The notes under the pieces are model-generated. The model saw only the letters and a list, made by a program, of their open reading frames with translations. It did not search any database and was not told where the DNA came from. Position numbers and translations under genes: made by a program. From Clostridiales bacterium COT073_COT-073 (GTDB lineage: Bacteria; Bacillota; Clostridia; Lachnospirales; Vallitaleaceae), in the NCBI GenBank assembly GCA_003858485.1, contig RQYD01000015.1:1-64000 (forward strand): a stretch of 64,000 bases of DNA, written 5' to 3'. Shown piece by piece: positions 16,965 through 25,912 of the stretch (the stretch's first letter is position 1; every line of letters begins with the position of its first letter).

Positions 16965-18461
16965 ATGGATAACTATATAGAGTTTAAAAATATAAAAAAA
17001 GCATTTATAGGGCAATTGGCTGTGAAAAATGTTTCTTTTTCTATTAGGAAAGGTGAAATTCACGCTTTGTTGGGAGAAAACGGTGCAGGTAAAACAACAC
17101 TATTAAATATTTTACATGGTTTATTTCCGGCAACAGAAGGAGAAATTTTTATTGGTGGAAAGAAAGTGGAATTTTTTGATTCTAAAGATGCAATTAAAGA
17201 AGGAATTGCCAAAGTTCATCAAGAAATTAATTTAGTTCCGGAAATGACAGTAATGCAAAATATAATGTTAGGTGACGAAAAAAGAAAAGGTATTTTATTA
17301 AATAAAAAACAAATGTATCAGGAAACAGAAGAAATACTAAAAAAATTGAAATGTAAATTCAATGCAAAGGATAAAGTATCGCGTTTGAACACGGGCGAAA
17401 AGCAAATGTTGCAAATTGCAAAGGCTTTAAAAGGTCAGGCCAAGATTATTTCTTTTGATGAACCAACATCGTCACTAAGCAATAACGAAGTTAAGACATT
17501 ATTCTCAATTATAAAAGAGTTAAAATCACAGGGGATCACAGTTATTTATATTAGTCATAAATTGGATGAAATTTATGAGTTGTGTGATAGAGCCACTATT
17601 ATGAGAGATGGAGAATACATTAATACCTTTGAGATAAAAGGACTTGATAAAAGTGTGTTAATTAAAAATATGGTAGGACGAGATGTAGAAATGTTTGCAA
17701 AACGTCAAAAACCACTTAGAGCCAATTATTTACAAACGGTTTTAAGTGTGGAGCATATTTCTGGGAAAGAAGGTTACGAAGACATTAGTTTTAATTTATA
17801 TAAAGGTGAAATTTTAGGTTTTTTTGGATTGGTTGGTGCTAAAAGAACAGAAATGATGAAAGGAATATTTGGAGCTACTCCTTTGATCCAAGGGAAGATA
17901 TATAAAAATAACAAGGAAATTAAAAATTGTTCTCCTTATAATGCAATTAGTCATAGCATTGGCTTTCTTCCCGAGAATCGAAAGGAAGAAGGGTTTATAA
18001 AAGATTTAAATAACACAGATAATATGGCTTTAGCTTCATTAGATTATTTTGAAAGAAATTTTTTTCAAAATAAGAAGCAGAAATATAAAAATGCTTTGGA
18101 AAAGGGAAAAAGAGTAGGTTTAATGCCAAATGATCCAGATTTTATTACACGTAATTTATCAGGTGGAAATCAGCAAAAAGTTATAGTTGGAAAATGGTTA
18201 ACAACAAATGCAGATATTTTAATTTTTGATGAACCTACAAAGGGAATAGATGTTGGCTCAAAGGCAGATATATATGCCATTATGGAGGAACTTTTAGAAG
18301 AAGGAAAATCGATTATTATGATTTCAAGTGAATTGCCAGAAATTATTGGGATGAGTGATAGAATAATAGTTATGCATGAAGGGAAAATAACTGGTGTATT
18401 AAAGAGAGAGGAATTTAATGAAGCGGAAATTCTTCTAAGAGCGGTAGGGGGTAAGGAATGA
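16965..18461 (+). CDS. Sugar ABC transporter ATP-binding protein, two-domain (unit 2)
   Basis: A 498-residue RbsA/AlsA-type protein. Domain 1: Walker A GENGAGKTT, signature-like LNTGEKQ, Walker B IISFDEPTSSLS. Domain 2: GLVGAKRTE replaces Walker A, signature NLSGGNQQK, Walker B ILIFDEPTKGIDVG. A GGAGGGATTGA site precedes the ATG. It overlaps the permease start by 4 bp (ATGA), so ATPase and permease are coupled. Sequence differences from the unit 1 ATPase are too many for a recent duplication. Confidence 0.92.
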   Translation: MDNYIEFKNIKKAFIGQLAVKNVSFSIRKGEIHALLGENGAGKTTLLNILHGLFPATEGEIFIGGKKVEFFDSKDAIKEGIAKVHQEINLVPEMTVMQNIMLGDEKRKGILLNKKQMYQETEEILKKLKCKFNAKDKVSRLNTGEKQMLQIAKALKGQAKIISFDEPTSSLSNNEVKTLFSIIKELKSQGITVIYISHKLDEIYELCDRATIMRDGEYINTFEIKGLDKSVLIKNMVGRDVEMFAKRQKPLRANYLQTVLSVEHISGKEGYEDISFNLYKGEILGFFGLVGAKRTEMMKGIFGATPLIQGKIYKNNKEIKNCSPYNAISHSIGFLPENRKEEGFIKDLNNTDNMALASLDYFERNFFQNKKQKYKNALEKGKRVGLMPNDPDFITRNLSGGNQQKVIVGKWLTTNADILIFDEPTKGIDVGSKADIYAIMEELLEEGKSIIMISSELPEIIGMSDRIIVMHEGKITGVLKREEFNEAEILLRAVGGKE

Positions 18462-19441
18462 AAACGAAATTTAAAAATTTAAACAGAGAAATCAGTGTGC
18501 TAACGGCATTGGTTGTTATGACTATTTTATTTGGAATAATAAATCCAGTATTTATTGGTAGTGATAATTTAACCGATATTATTAATCAATCTACTATTTA
18601 TGGCTTAATGGGTTTAGGAATGACATTTGTGATTGTTAGTGGCGGAATTGATTTATCAGTTGGTTCTGCATTTGCTCTTATTGGGGTTATTGTTTCAAAA
18701 TTAAGTGTAGCCGGAATGCCACCATTAGTTGTTATATTAACTGGACTATTAATAGGATTCTTACTTGGAGCGATAAATGGCATATTAATTTCCAACATGA
18801 AATTACAACCATTTATTGCCACAATGGGAACAATGTCGGTATTTAGAGGTATTGCTTATGTGCTCTCAAAAGGCATGCCGATTTTAAATGTGCCCACTCA
18901 ATTTAGAAATACCGTTGATGGAATTATAGCAGGAAACATCAGAATTTCAATTATTATATTTGCTTTTTTTGCAATTATTTTTCATGTTCTTTTAAAAGAA
19001 ACAAAGTTTGGTAATTATGTATATGCTATTGGTGGGAATGAAGAGTCAGCTAGATTGTCAGGTGTAAAAATAACTTTTAATAAAATAATGATTTATGGTA
19101 TTGGAATGATGGGAACATCTATGGCGGCATTAGTTCAAATTGGAAAATTGGGAACAGGAGAAGCATCGGCGGCACAGGGCTATGAATTAAATGCAATTGC
19201 GGCAGTTGCAATTGGTGGCGCCAGTATGGCTGGCGGACGTGGTGGAGTGGTAGGAACGGTATTGGGAGCTATTTTATTTTCAGCTTTAAAAGTTGGATTA
19301 ATTGTTTCGGGTGTAGAAACATTTTATCAATATATTGCAACAGGACTGGTAATTGTAATAGCAGCATATATAGAAATAATACAGGCAAAGTTAGCAGATA
19401 AAAAAGGAATGAAATTGGTTAAAAAAGAGAAGAAATTATAG
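18458..19441 (+). CDS. Sugar ABC transporter permease, RbsC family (unit 2)
   Basis: A 327-residue membrane protein with the RbsC-family blocks VIVSGGIDLSVGSAFALIGVIVSKL, GAINGILISNMKLQPFIATMGTMSVFRGIAYVLSKG, AIGGNEESARLSGVKI and AVAIGGASMAGGRGGVVGTVLGAILFSAL. The C-terminus is short, basic and cytoplasmic (KKGMKLVKKEKKL). With the genes at 15791 and 16965 it completes a second importer, in binding protein-ATPase-permease order. Confidence 0.92.
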   Translation: MKTKFKNLNREISVLTALVVMTILFGIINPVFIGSDNLTDIINQSTIYGLMGLGMTFVIVSGGIDLSVGSAFALIGVIVSKLSVAGMPPLVVILTGLLIGFLLGAINGILISNMKLQPFIATMGTMSVFRGIAYVLSKGMPILNVPTQFRNTVDGIIAGNIRISIIIFAFFAIIFHVLLKETKFGNYVYAIGGNEESARLSGVKITFNKIMIYGIGMMGTSMAALVQIGKLGTGEASAAQGYELNAIAAVAIGGASMAGGRGGVVGTVLGAILFSALKVGLIVSGVETFYQYIATGLVIVIAAYIEIIQAKLADKKGMKLVKKEKKL

Positions 19442-19494
19442 AAAAATATTTTTAATACTATTCGCATTGTCGATCGAAAACAGAGGAAAAAATT

Positions 19495-20244
19495 ATGAAA
19501 ATACTATTATTAGGAGAAACCTGGAATGTTATACAAGTAAATATAATAGGATATAATCATGTGATATCATCAAGAACAGAAAATCCAGCTGAAAAATTTA
19601 TTGGCATGCTAAAGGACTTGGGGTATGAAGTAGATCATTTATCCAATCAGAAAGCTGTGACAGAGTTTCCACAGACAATAGAAGAACTAAGAAAATATGA
19701 TGTACTAATATTAAGTGATATTGGAAGTGATACACTTTTGCTTCATCCAGATATGCAATTTAAGTGTCAGAGAAAAATAAATATCTTAAACTTGATTTGT
19801 GAATATGTAGCACAGGGGGGTGGTTTTTTAATGTGTGGAGGATATATGAGTTTTTCTGGAATAGGAGGGAAAGCAAGATATGCGATGACTCCAATAGCCG
19901 AAATTTTGCCAGTTAAAGTACTGCATTATGATGATAGGGTAGAACATCCAGAAGGAATAGTTCCTCAAGTTGTGAAATCGGAGCATCCTATTTTAAATGG
20001 AATTGATACTGAGTGGCCGGATTTTTTAGGATATAATAAATTAAAAATAAAAAATGGAGCTGAATTAATCGCAATAATGGCTGAAGAAGATGCATTTATT
20101 GCTGCTATGAATTATCAAAAAGGAAGAAGTATTGCTTTTGCATCTGATTGTATGCCGCATTGGGGAACGCCAGAATTTGTAGAATGGAAACATTATAAAA
20201 CTTTATTTAAGAATATGATGCAGTGGTTAAAAAAAGAAATATAA
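19495..20244 (+). CDS. Glutamine-amidotransferase-like protein, COG5426/STM3548 type
   Basis: A 249-residue cytoplasmic protein with a class I amidotransferase-like fold: MKILLLGETWNVIQVNIIGY, a flavodoxin-like core (KYDVLILSDIGSDTLLL), and GGGFLMCGGYMSFSGIGGKARY, in which Cys of LMCGGY sits at the nucleophile-elbow position. HPILNGIDTEWPDFLGYNKLKIK and IAFASDCMPHWGTPEF follow. Proteins of this type occur beside sugar genes but have no established reaction that I know of. It lies inside the allose-like operon, 53 bp after the permease and 11 bp before rpiB. AGAGGAAAAAATT precedes the ATG. It could hydrolyse or deamidate the imported compound; this is inference. Confidence 0.7.
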   Translation: MKILLLGETWNVIQVNIIGYNHVISSRTENPAEKFIGMLKDLGYEVDHLSNQKAVTEFPQTIEELRKYDVLILSDIGSDTLLLHPDMQFKCQRKINILNLICEYVAQGGGFLMCGGYMSFSGIGGKARYAMTPIAEILPVKVLHYDDRVEHPEGIVPQVVKSEHPILNGIDTEWPDFLGYNKLKIKNGAELIAIMAEEDAFIAAMNYQKGRSIAFASDCMPHWGTPEFVEWKHYKTLFKNMMQWLKKEI

Positions 20245-20255
20245 GGAGATAAAAC

Positions 20256-20699
20256 ATGATTGCAATAGGAACTGATCATATAGGATTTGAATATAAGCAG
20301 GAAATTATAGATTATTTGAAAGAAATGGGATATATGGTAAAAGATTATGGAACATATGATAAACAGCGGACGGATTATCCTTTATATGGAATAAGAGTAG
20401 CCAAAGCTGTTTCAAGCAAAGAATGCGAATTAGGAATTTTGATTTGCGGAACAGGTGTGGGGATTTCATTGGCGGCGAATAAAATTAATGGAATTCGAGC
20501 AGTTGTATGTTCAGAACCGTATTCAGCAAAATTATCTAAAGAACATAATGATACAAATATATTAAGTTTTGGATCAAGAGTAATTGGAATTGAAATGGCA
20601 AAAATGATTGTTAAGGAGTGGATTCAGACTAAATTTGAAGGAGGAAGACACCAAAGAAGAATTGATATGATTGCTGAGATCGAGAAAGGTAATGGTTAA
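20256..20699 (+). CDS. rpiB: Ribose/allose 6-phosphate isomerase, RpiB
   Basis: A 147-residue protein of normal RpiB length, with IAIGTDHIGFEYKQ at the N-terminus, DYPLYGIRVA, and the catalytic loop LGILICGTGVGISLAANK, with the active Cys about residue 69. ARLSKEHN-like AKLSKEHNDTNIL and the C-terminal GGRHQRRI are also conserved. RpiB interconverts ribose 5-P and ribulose 5-P, and in E. coli also allose 6-P and allulose 6-P. Next to a ROK kinase and an Rpe/AlsE-like epimerase, the allose 6-P activity is the better guess. AAGGAG precedes the ATG. Confidence 0.88.
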   Translation: MIAIGTDHIGFEYKQEIIDYLKEMGYMVKDYGTYDKQRTDYPLYGIRVAKAVSSKECELGILICGTGVGISLAANKINGIRAVVCSEPYSAKLSKEHNDTNILSFGSRVIGIEMAKMIVKEWIQTKFEGGRHQRRIDMIAEIEKGNG

Positions 20700-21642
20700 A
20701 AAAATGGCTGAAAATTATAATGTTGGAATTGATATAGGCGGAACGAAGGTAAATATAGGAATTGTAAAGGAAAACGGAGAAATTTTAGATAATATTATTA
20801 TAGCAACGAATAAAGAAAAAGAACCAGAAGATTTTATTGCTGATATCTGTAAAAAAACAAAGGAACTGCTGTATAAAAATAATTTGTCCATAAAAAAGAT
20901 TTATTTTATTGGGGTGGGAGTACCGGGAACGGCTGATATAAACACAGGCATGGTATCGTACTGCCCAAATTTATTTTGGTATGATCTTCCGATAGGAAAT
21001 ATGTTTGAAAAAAATTTACAAAGAAATGTAAAAGTAATGCAAGATTCAAGAAATGCAGCATTAGCAGAAAATCTATTTGGAGCAGGCAGAGGATTTGATA
21101 ATATCTTATGTGTTGCAATAGGAACAGGAATAGGTGGCGGCATTATTATTAATCGTAAGATTTTTAATGGTGGAATGAATACTGCTGGAGAAATAGGGCA
21201 TACTCCGATAATTAAAAACGGAAGAAAATGTGTATGTGGTAATTTTGGTTGCTTAGAAACTTATGCATCAGGAACTGGAATCACAGATTTAGCTTTGGAA
21301 AAATTTCCGGAAAAATTTATCAAACTGGAAGATAGAAGATGTGAATATGTCTTTGAATTAGCCTATGCAGGAGATAGTGAGATTTTGCATTTTATTGAAG
21401 AATGTGTGGATCATCTTGCTTTTGGAATTGCTAATGCGGTATCTTTATTGTCTCCGGAAGCGGTTATTATAAGTGGTGGACTGTGTGTACATGAGGAGTT
21501 GTTTGTCAAGCCACTCCAAGATAGAATTGTTCAAAAAGGGTATTATTCATGGACACATTTAAATAAATTGAAAGTTTATAAAGCTGAATTAGGAAGTGAT
21601 GCTCCAATGATAGGAGCGGCATTATTATATAAGGGAATATAA
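20692..21642 (+). CDS. ROK-family sugar kinase (AlsK/glucokinase-like)
   Basis: A 316-residue ROK kinase: phosphate motif [16 protein letters not shown], catalytic-base region [17 protein letters not shown] motif [19 protein letters not shown], zinc motif [10 protein letters not shown], and a C-terminal [15 protein letters not shown]. No DNA-binding domain is present, so it is an enzyme rather than a regulator. ATG 20692 overlaps the rpiB stop by 8 bp and follows GAGAAAGG closely; ATG 20704 is an alternative. In the allose-like scheme it phosphorylates the imported hexose at C6. Confidence 0.88.
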   Translation: MVKKMAENYNVGIDIGGTKVNIGIVKENGEILDNIIIATNKEKEPEDFIADICKKTKELLYKNNLSIKKIYFIGVGVPGTADINTGMVSYCPNLFWYDLPIGNMFEKNLQRNVKVMQDSRNAALAENLFGAGRGFDNILCVAIGTGIGGGIIINRKIFNGGMNTAGEIGHTPIIKNGRKCVCGNFGCLETYASGTGITDLALEKFPEKFIKLEDRRCEYVFELAYAGDSEILHFIEECVDHLAFGIANAVSLLSPEAVIISGGLCVHEELFVKPLQDRIVQKGYYSWTHLNKLKVYKAELGSDAPMIGAALLYKGI

Positions 21643-21652
21643 GGAGGATAAA

Positions 21653-22336
21653 ATGGCAAGAGATATGAATTATGCGAAGTATATAGATCATACAGTATTA
21701 AAAGCAAATACAACTAGAGAAACAGTAAAAAGAATATGTGATGAAGCAAAAGAATACAAATTTACAAGTGTATGTGTAAATCCATATTGGGTGGCATATG
21801 CTACTGAGCAATTGAAAGGCAGCGAAGTAAAGGCCTGTGCTGTAATCGGCTTTCCGCTAGGTGCAAATAAAACAGAAGTTAAAGTTTTGGAAACAAAACT
21901 GGCAGTAGTTGATGGAGCAGAGGAAGTGGATATGGTCATTAATGTAGGAGCATTAAAAGATAAAGATTATGCATATGTAAAAAATGATATTCAATCAGTT
22001 GTGGAGACAGCGCATCCTGAATCACTTGTAAAAGTAATAATTGAATGCAGTGAATTAACTGAGGAGGAAAAAATAAAAGCCTGTGAGTTGGCAGTAGAAG
22101 CTGGTGCAGACTTTGTAAAGACATCTACAGGTTTTGGCTCAGGAGGGGCAACTGTAGAAGATATTAAATTAATGAAGAAGGTAGTTGGCGATAGGTGTAA
22201 AGTAAAGGCTTCTACCGGAATTAATAATCGAAAAATTTGTGATGAGTTTATAAAAGCTGGAGCAATAAGAATGGGAACCAGTAAAGGAATTTACATTGTA
22301 AATGATCAAGAACCACCAGTTAAACCAATTCACTGA
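21653..22336 (+). CDS. deoC: Deoxyribose-phosphate aldolase, DeoC
   Basis: A 227-residue class I aldolase of normal DeoC length: [61 protein letters not shown], and the Schiff-base segment FVKTSTGF with Lys near residue 155, then VKASTGINN and RMGTSKG. It cleaves 2-deoxyribose 5-P to acetaldehyde and glyceraldehyde 3-P. AAGGAGGATAAA precedes the ATG. DeoC is not part of the known allose operon; here it lies between the ROK kinase and the Rpe-like gene, suggesting either a broader pentose diet or a retro-aldol step on another sugar phosphate. Confidence 0.92.
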   Translation: MARDMNYAKYIDHTVLKANTTRETVKRICDEAKEYKFTSVCVNPYWVAYATEQLKGSEVKACAVIGFPLGANKTEVKVLETKLAVVDGAEEVDMVINVGALKDKDYAYVKNDIQSVVETAHPESLVKVIIECSELTEEEKIKACELAVEAGADFVKTSTGFGSGGATVEDIKLMKKVVGDRCKVKASTGINNRKICDEFIKAGAIRMGTSKGIYIVNDQEPPVKPIH

Positions 22337-22350
22337 AATGGAGGAGTTCC

Positions 22351-23019
22351 ATGAAAAAAGGAATATCTGCATCTATGATGTGTGCTGATATTATGAATTT
22401 GAAATCAGAATTAGAAATTTTGGAGCAGGCTAAAATTGAATATCTTCATATTGACATAATGGATGGAGAATTTGTACCCAATTATTCTATGGGGAAAGAT
22501 TATATTAGTGCTCTGCGAGAAAATACAAAAATTCCGCTAGACATTCATATGATGGTAAATAAACCAGAAGTAAAACTATCTTATTTGGACTTACAAGCAG
22601 GCGATGCTGTCTCAGTACATATAGAAAGTAGTGTGCATATTCAACGTGTTTTAGCTGATTTGAAATCAAAAGGAATTATGACAGGAATTGCATATAATCC
22701 TGCTACTGGACTGGAAACACTGAAATATATAGCTGATGTGATAGATTATGTTTTGATTATGACAGTTAATCCTGGTTATGCTGGACAAAAATTGGTTCCA
22801 CGATGTTTAGATAGAATCAAAGAAGCAAGGGAAATAATGGATTCGCTAGGAAAAAATCAGATATTAATAGAAGTAGATGGAAATGTTAGTTTTAAAAATG
22901 CCAAAATAATGAAAGAAAAAGGAGCAGATATATTTGTGGTTGGAAGTTCCAGCATTTTTGATAAAAGCCAAAATATGACAGAAGCCATTAATAAATTTCG
23001 TGCTATTATAAATGAATAA
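22351..23019 (+). CDS. Ribulose/allulose-phosphate 3-epimerase (Rpe/AlsE family)
   Basis: A 222-residue TIM-barrel epimerase with GISASMMCADIMNLKSEL, the metal-binding HIDIMDGEFVPN, LDIHMMVNKP, MTVNPGYAGQKLVP, ILIEVDGNVSFKNA and FVVGSSSIF. Rpe converts ribulose 5-P to xylulose 5-P; AlsE converts allulose 6-P to fructose 6-P. The operon context with RpiB and a ROK kinase favours the AlsE role, but sequence alone does not decide. GGAGG precedes the ATG. It is the last gene of unit 2. Confidence 0.9.
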   Translation: MKKGISASMMCADIMNLKSELEILEQAKIEYLHIDIMDGEFVPNYSMGKDYISALRENTKIPLDIHMMVNKPEVKLSYLDLQAGDAVSVHIESSVHIQRVLADLKSKGIMTGIAYNPATGLETLKYIADVIDYVLIMTVNPGYAGQKLVPRCLDRIKEAREIMDSLGKNQILIEVDGNVSFKNAKIMKEKGADIFVVGSSSIFDKSQNMTEAINKFRAIINE

Positions 23020-23020
23020 T

Positions 23021-23163
23021 TCAACTTTTTCGTGTTTTTCAGAATGATTTTTTAGATTGTTAAATGAGTGGAAACAAAAGTAATGCAAAGTAAGTTACGA
23101 AAATGGAATCTATGTTCCCACTCCCCAGAACAGGATAGAGTCAAAAAATTGTGCGAAAGTTGA
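23021..23163. repeat. Dispersed inverted-repeat element, copy A
   Basis: Ends TCAACTTTTTCG and GCGAAAGTTGA are inverted, and the interior carries GGATAGAGTCAAAAAATTGTG, homologous to the interior of copies at 33847-33961 and 51349-51472. It directly follows the epimerase gene and may fold into one long hairpin that ends unit 2 transcripts. Confidence 0.6.
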
Positions 23164-23207
23164 GTAAATAAGTTAAGATTAAAGTAAGAAATATTTTGTA
23201 AAGATTA

Positions 23208-23236
23208 TTGACAAAATATTTTAACATATATATACT
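23208..23236 (+). promoter_or_regulatory. Strong sigma-A promoter of the second ROK regulator
   Basis: TTGACA (23208-23213), 17-bp spacer, TATACT (23231-23236), about 40 bp before the regulator start. Confidence 0.8.
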
Positions 23237-23282
23237 GGCAATGTAAAAGAATGTGTGAAAGCTTAGAAAATGGAGACATATA

Positions 23283-24479
23283 ATGCGATATGATAAGCAA
23301 GGAGCTAAAAAAGCAAATACAACTCGGATTGTAAAAAAAGCTAATAGTTATTTAGTAGTAGAAACTATTAAAAATTATGAATATGTTACTATGGAAAGTA
23401 TTATAAGTAATACAGGATTGTCTCGACCGACTGTGTTGAAAATTTTAAAAGAACTTACGGAAAAGCAGTTGGTGAAAAAAGCAGGTTTTGCAGAGAGTGA
23501 TGTTGGAAGAGCGCCAGTATTATATGCATTAAATACGGAAGCGTATGTTGCAATTGGGGTAGATATTGATGGGCCTCCGGTTTACTTGGCGGTTTCTGAT
23601 TTGAGCGGTAAAGTACTTGTGTCATCAAAGTTTGAATTAGCAATTGATTCAACAATTGAGGTTATTCAAGATACAATTGAATTATATATAAAGAAAGCAC
23701 TGACAGAATTAAATATTAATAGAGACAAGGTTTTGGGCATTGGATTAGGATTGCCAGCATCTGTTGACATTAATAGTAATTGTGCATTAAATGTAAGTCG
23801 CTTGCAGGCATTGTCAAATGCGCCTATTGCTAAATATTTAGAAGAAAAATTAAATATTCCTGTATTGGTTAGAAATGACGCACATTTAATTGGAATTGCT
23901 GAAAAAAAACGACTGGAAAATACTGAAGAGTTATTGTGTGTTGTACACCGTACAGGAATTGGATTAGCAATTATCATGGAGAATAAGAGCTATGAAGGAA
24001 GTACAGGGAATTCAGGATTTATTGGTCATATGACAATTGACTGTCAAGGTAGAGCATGTGCTTGCGGTTTTAAGGGGTGCTTAGAAGCACTGGCATCAAA
24101 AAGAGCAATTAAAGAAATTTATTGTGAAAGAACTGGAAAAAGATTGGGATACAGGCAAGTATTAAAATTAGCTGAAGAAAATGACAAAGTGGCAGTAGAA
24201 ATTTGTGAAGAAGCAGGATACTACCTGGGAATCGGAATCGCCAATGTAGTAAAAACACTAGATATTCATAATATTGTAATTAGTGATATACGTTGCAATG
24301 AAAGGCATGTTTTTTTTAAAAGTATAAAAAAGAGTCTTCGGGAACATACAGATACTTTTTTTAAAAAAACAGTTAAATTATATGTAGGAGGATTACAAGA
24401 GAGTGAATTAGCTTTAGGCGGTTGTAACTTTGTTATTGATAATTTTTTTGTATCACCGAAATTGATACTAAAAGCATAA
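23283..24479 (+). CDS. ROK-family transcriptional regulator (NagC/XylR type)
   Basis: A 398-residue regulator. The N-terminus carries a winged HTH (about residues 28-75; MESIISNTGLSRPTVLKILKELTEKQLV), followed by a ROK domain: AIGVDIDGPPVYLAVSDLSG, GIGLGLPASVD, RTGIGLAIIMENKSYEGSTG, and an intact zinc motif CACGFKGCLE. The normal DxGGT phosphate motif is changed to DIDGPP, consistent with a sensor rather than a kinase. It has its own strong promoter after unit 2 and is the likely repressor of that unit, replacing the RpiR-type AlsR of enterobacteria. Confidence 0.88.
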   Translation: MRYDKQGAKKANTTRIVKKANSYLVVETIKNYEYVTMESIISNTGLSRPTVLKILKELTEKQLVKKAGFAESDVGRAPVLYALNTEAYVAIGVDIDGPPVYLAVSDLSGKVLVSSKFELAIDSTIEVIQDTIELYIKKALTELNINRDKVLGIGLGLPASVDINSNCALNVSRLQALSNAPIAKYLEEKLNIPVLVRNDAHLIGIAEKKRLENTEELLCVVHRTGIGLAIIMENKSYEGSTGNSGFIGHMTIDCQGRACACGFKGCLEALASKRAIKEIYCERTGKRLGYRQVLKLAEENDKVAVEICEEAGYYLGIGIANVVKTLDIHNIVISDIRCNERHVFFKSIKKSLREHTDTFFKKTVKLYVGGLQESELALGGCNFVIDNFFVSPKLILKA

Positions 24480-24561
24480 GATTAATCTGGAAATTTACAA
24501 AAAAAGTTAAATATAATTTCCACAAAGGTTTTTGGAATTAATTAGTAACAGTAGATTTTAA

Positions 24562-24864
24562 TATTTCTCAATAGATATTTTGAATCCGGACGAAATGACA
24601 CCTGAAAATATTATTCCTATTATAAAATCAGGATTATCCAAAAATATACCGGTATTGATGTTTCAAAATTTTTTTGGCCCCAGTAAGTGGGAGGGATTTG
24701 CAAATGAACATGATATGCATGTTATGACTATTACCAGATATGATAAACGCAGAAATAATGAATATATTACAGTTTCCACATGGAGAGAAAGACATATTGT
24801 TTCAGTAAGATTATATGATATTTTAGGAGAAATTCTTAGATTTTCTGTGTTTTATTTGGAATAA
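24562..24864 (+). pseudogene. C-terminal remnant of an unidentified protein
   Basis: The frame is open from 24562 (TAA just before) to 24864, about 100 codons, with no ATG or Shine-Dalgarno site near its beginning; a TTG at 24580 is the only early start. The translation (IIKSGLSKNIPVLMFQNFF, EHDMHVMTITRYDKR, NEYITVSTWRERHIVS) looks like the end of a folded enzyme, with a His of HDMHVM and a following tryptophan strand as in C39-type cysteine peptidases. That resemblance is weak. Most likely the 5' part has been lost. Confidence 0.45.
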
Positions 24865-24907
24865 TTCTGGCGGAAAGCCAGGCTGATAATTACCAGGAGG
24901 GCTTATC

Positions 24908-25882
24908 ATGCGTGAAGAGATTAACCAATATCTTAGTAAGACCAAACGCCAGACGATTGGTGTGATATGCGTTTTTCTTCTGATTTTTGGGGGCGCTCCA
25001 TTATTTCAAAAATTGGCCAGTCCTCATCGTGAAGTGATTTTTCGACTAGAGCAGATCTGTTCTTCTCTGGAGATTTGGACAATCAATGTAAATGACAGCC
25101 GAAGAAGATTTCGGGGGAATCCCGGAAAAGATATTAACTTTGATGTTTTTTTAAAGGCCAAGGAAGAAACGCTGGATTTACAGGTGCTTAATGGGCTGGC
25201 AGATCAAATCGAAGACTATATTAAAAGTACGGAATGGGATGATGCAGTCCGGCGATTTACCCAAATAACGCAGAAGGATAATCGGCCTTATAGTATGGTA
25301 AGAGTTAGATTTTATGGAACTCCGCATCAAAGACATATCCTGGATGGGGATTCCGAACGGGAAGGAGTTTTTTATCTGGATATGAAACGGGTGGTTACCC
25401 AGGAAACCGGTGAAGTCTCCTGGGTAGTCGGTCGCAGGGAGTATCCAAAGGTATCTGTCTTGTTTCCGCCGATAGCGGAGCTAACTGCTTTTCTTTTACT
25501 GACGGTTTTATTGGTCTGGGATTATTGGTTTCATTTATCAATTTATCAAAGCCAAGATTATCATCCCAGGCTTTATTGGCATACCAGGTGGCAGGAGGAA
25601 AAAAGCGAAAACCGGCTTATTTGTCGCCGTCGAAAAGTGTTAAAGTATGGATTTTGGCTGTTAATGCTTCTGTCTTTGCTGATTTATGATTTTCGTAACC
25701 CATCTGATTTGACTGCCCCCAGCCAAGCGCTTTTGATTTGGTTAGTATTTGCCTTCTGGTTTCGCTTGTGGATACGGGGAGATATTCCGAAGATTCGCTA
25801 TAGTCAGCGAATGAAGCGGATGATTTTAGGACTTGGACTGTGTTTTTGTCTGCTGACCGGTATGCTGCGGCTGGTACTGTAA
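24908..25882 (+). CDS. Membrane N-terminal part of a split MurF-like gene
   Basis: 324 codons from ATG 24908, which has CAGGAGGG just upstream. Hydrophobic segments lie at about residues 16-32, 195-212 and three more after 245. WDYWFHLSIYQSQDYHPRLYWHTRW and the RYSQRMKRMILGLG segment resemble the membrane N-terminus of the anchored Mur ligases of clostridia. An extracytoplasmic-looking domain (about 35-190) lies between the first and second membrane segments. The frame ends at TAA 25880-25882, in the middle of what should be a membrane hairpin, and continues in the same frame as the next entry. Read through, the locus would be one protein of about 593 residues. Confidence 0.6.
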   Translation: MREEINQYLSKTKRQTIGVICVFLLIFGGAPLFQKLASPHREVIFRLEQICSSLEIWTINVNDSRRRFRGNPGKDINFDVFLKAKEETLDLQVLNGLADQIEDYIKSTEWDDAVRRFTQITQKDNRPYSMVRVRFYGTPHQRHILDGDSEREGVFYLDMKRVVTQETGEVSWVVGRREYPKVSVLFPPIAELTAFLLLTVLLVWDYWFHLSIYQSQDYHPRLYWHTRWQEEKSENRLICRRRKVLKYGFWLLMLLSLLIYDFRNPSDLTAPSQALLIWLVFAFWFRLWIRGDIPKIRYSQRMKRMILGLGLCFCLLTGMLRLVL

Positions 25883-25912
25883 GCCCGGCTTTTATGCATA
25901 TCAGCATTTTAT

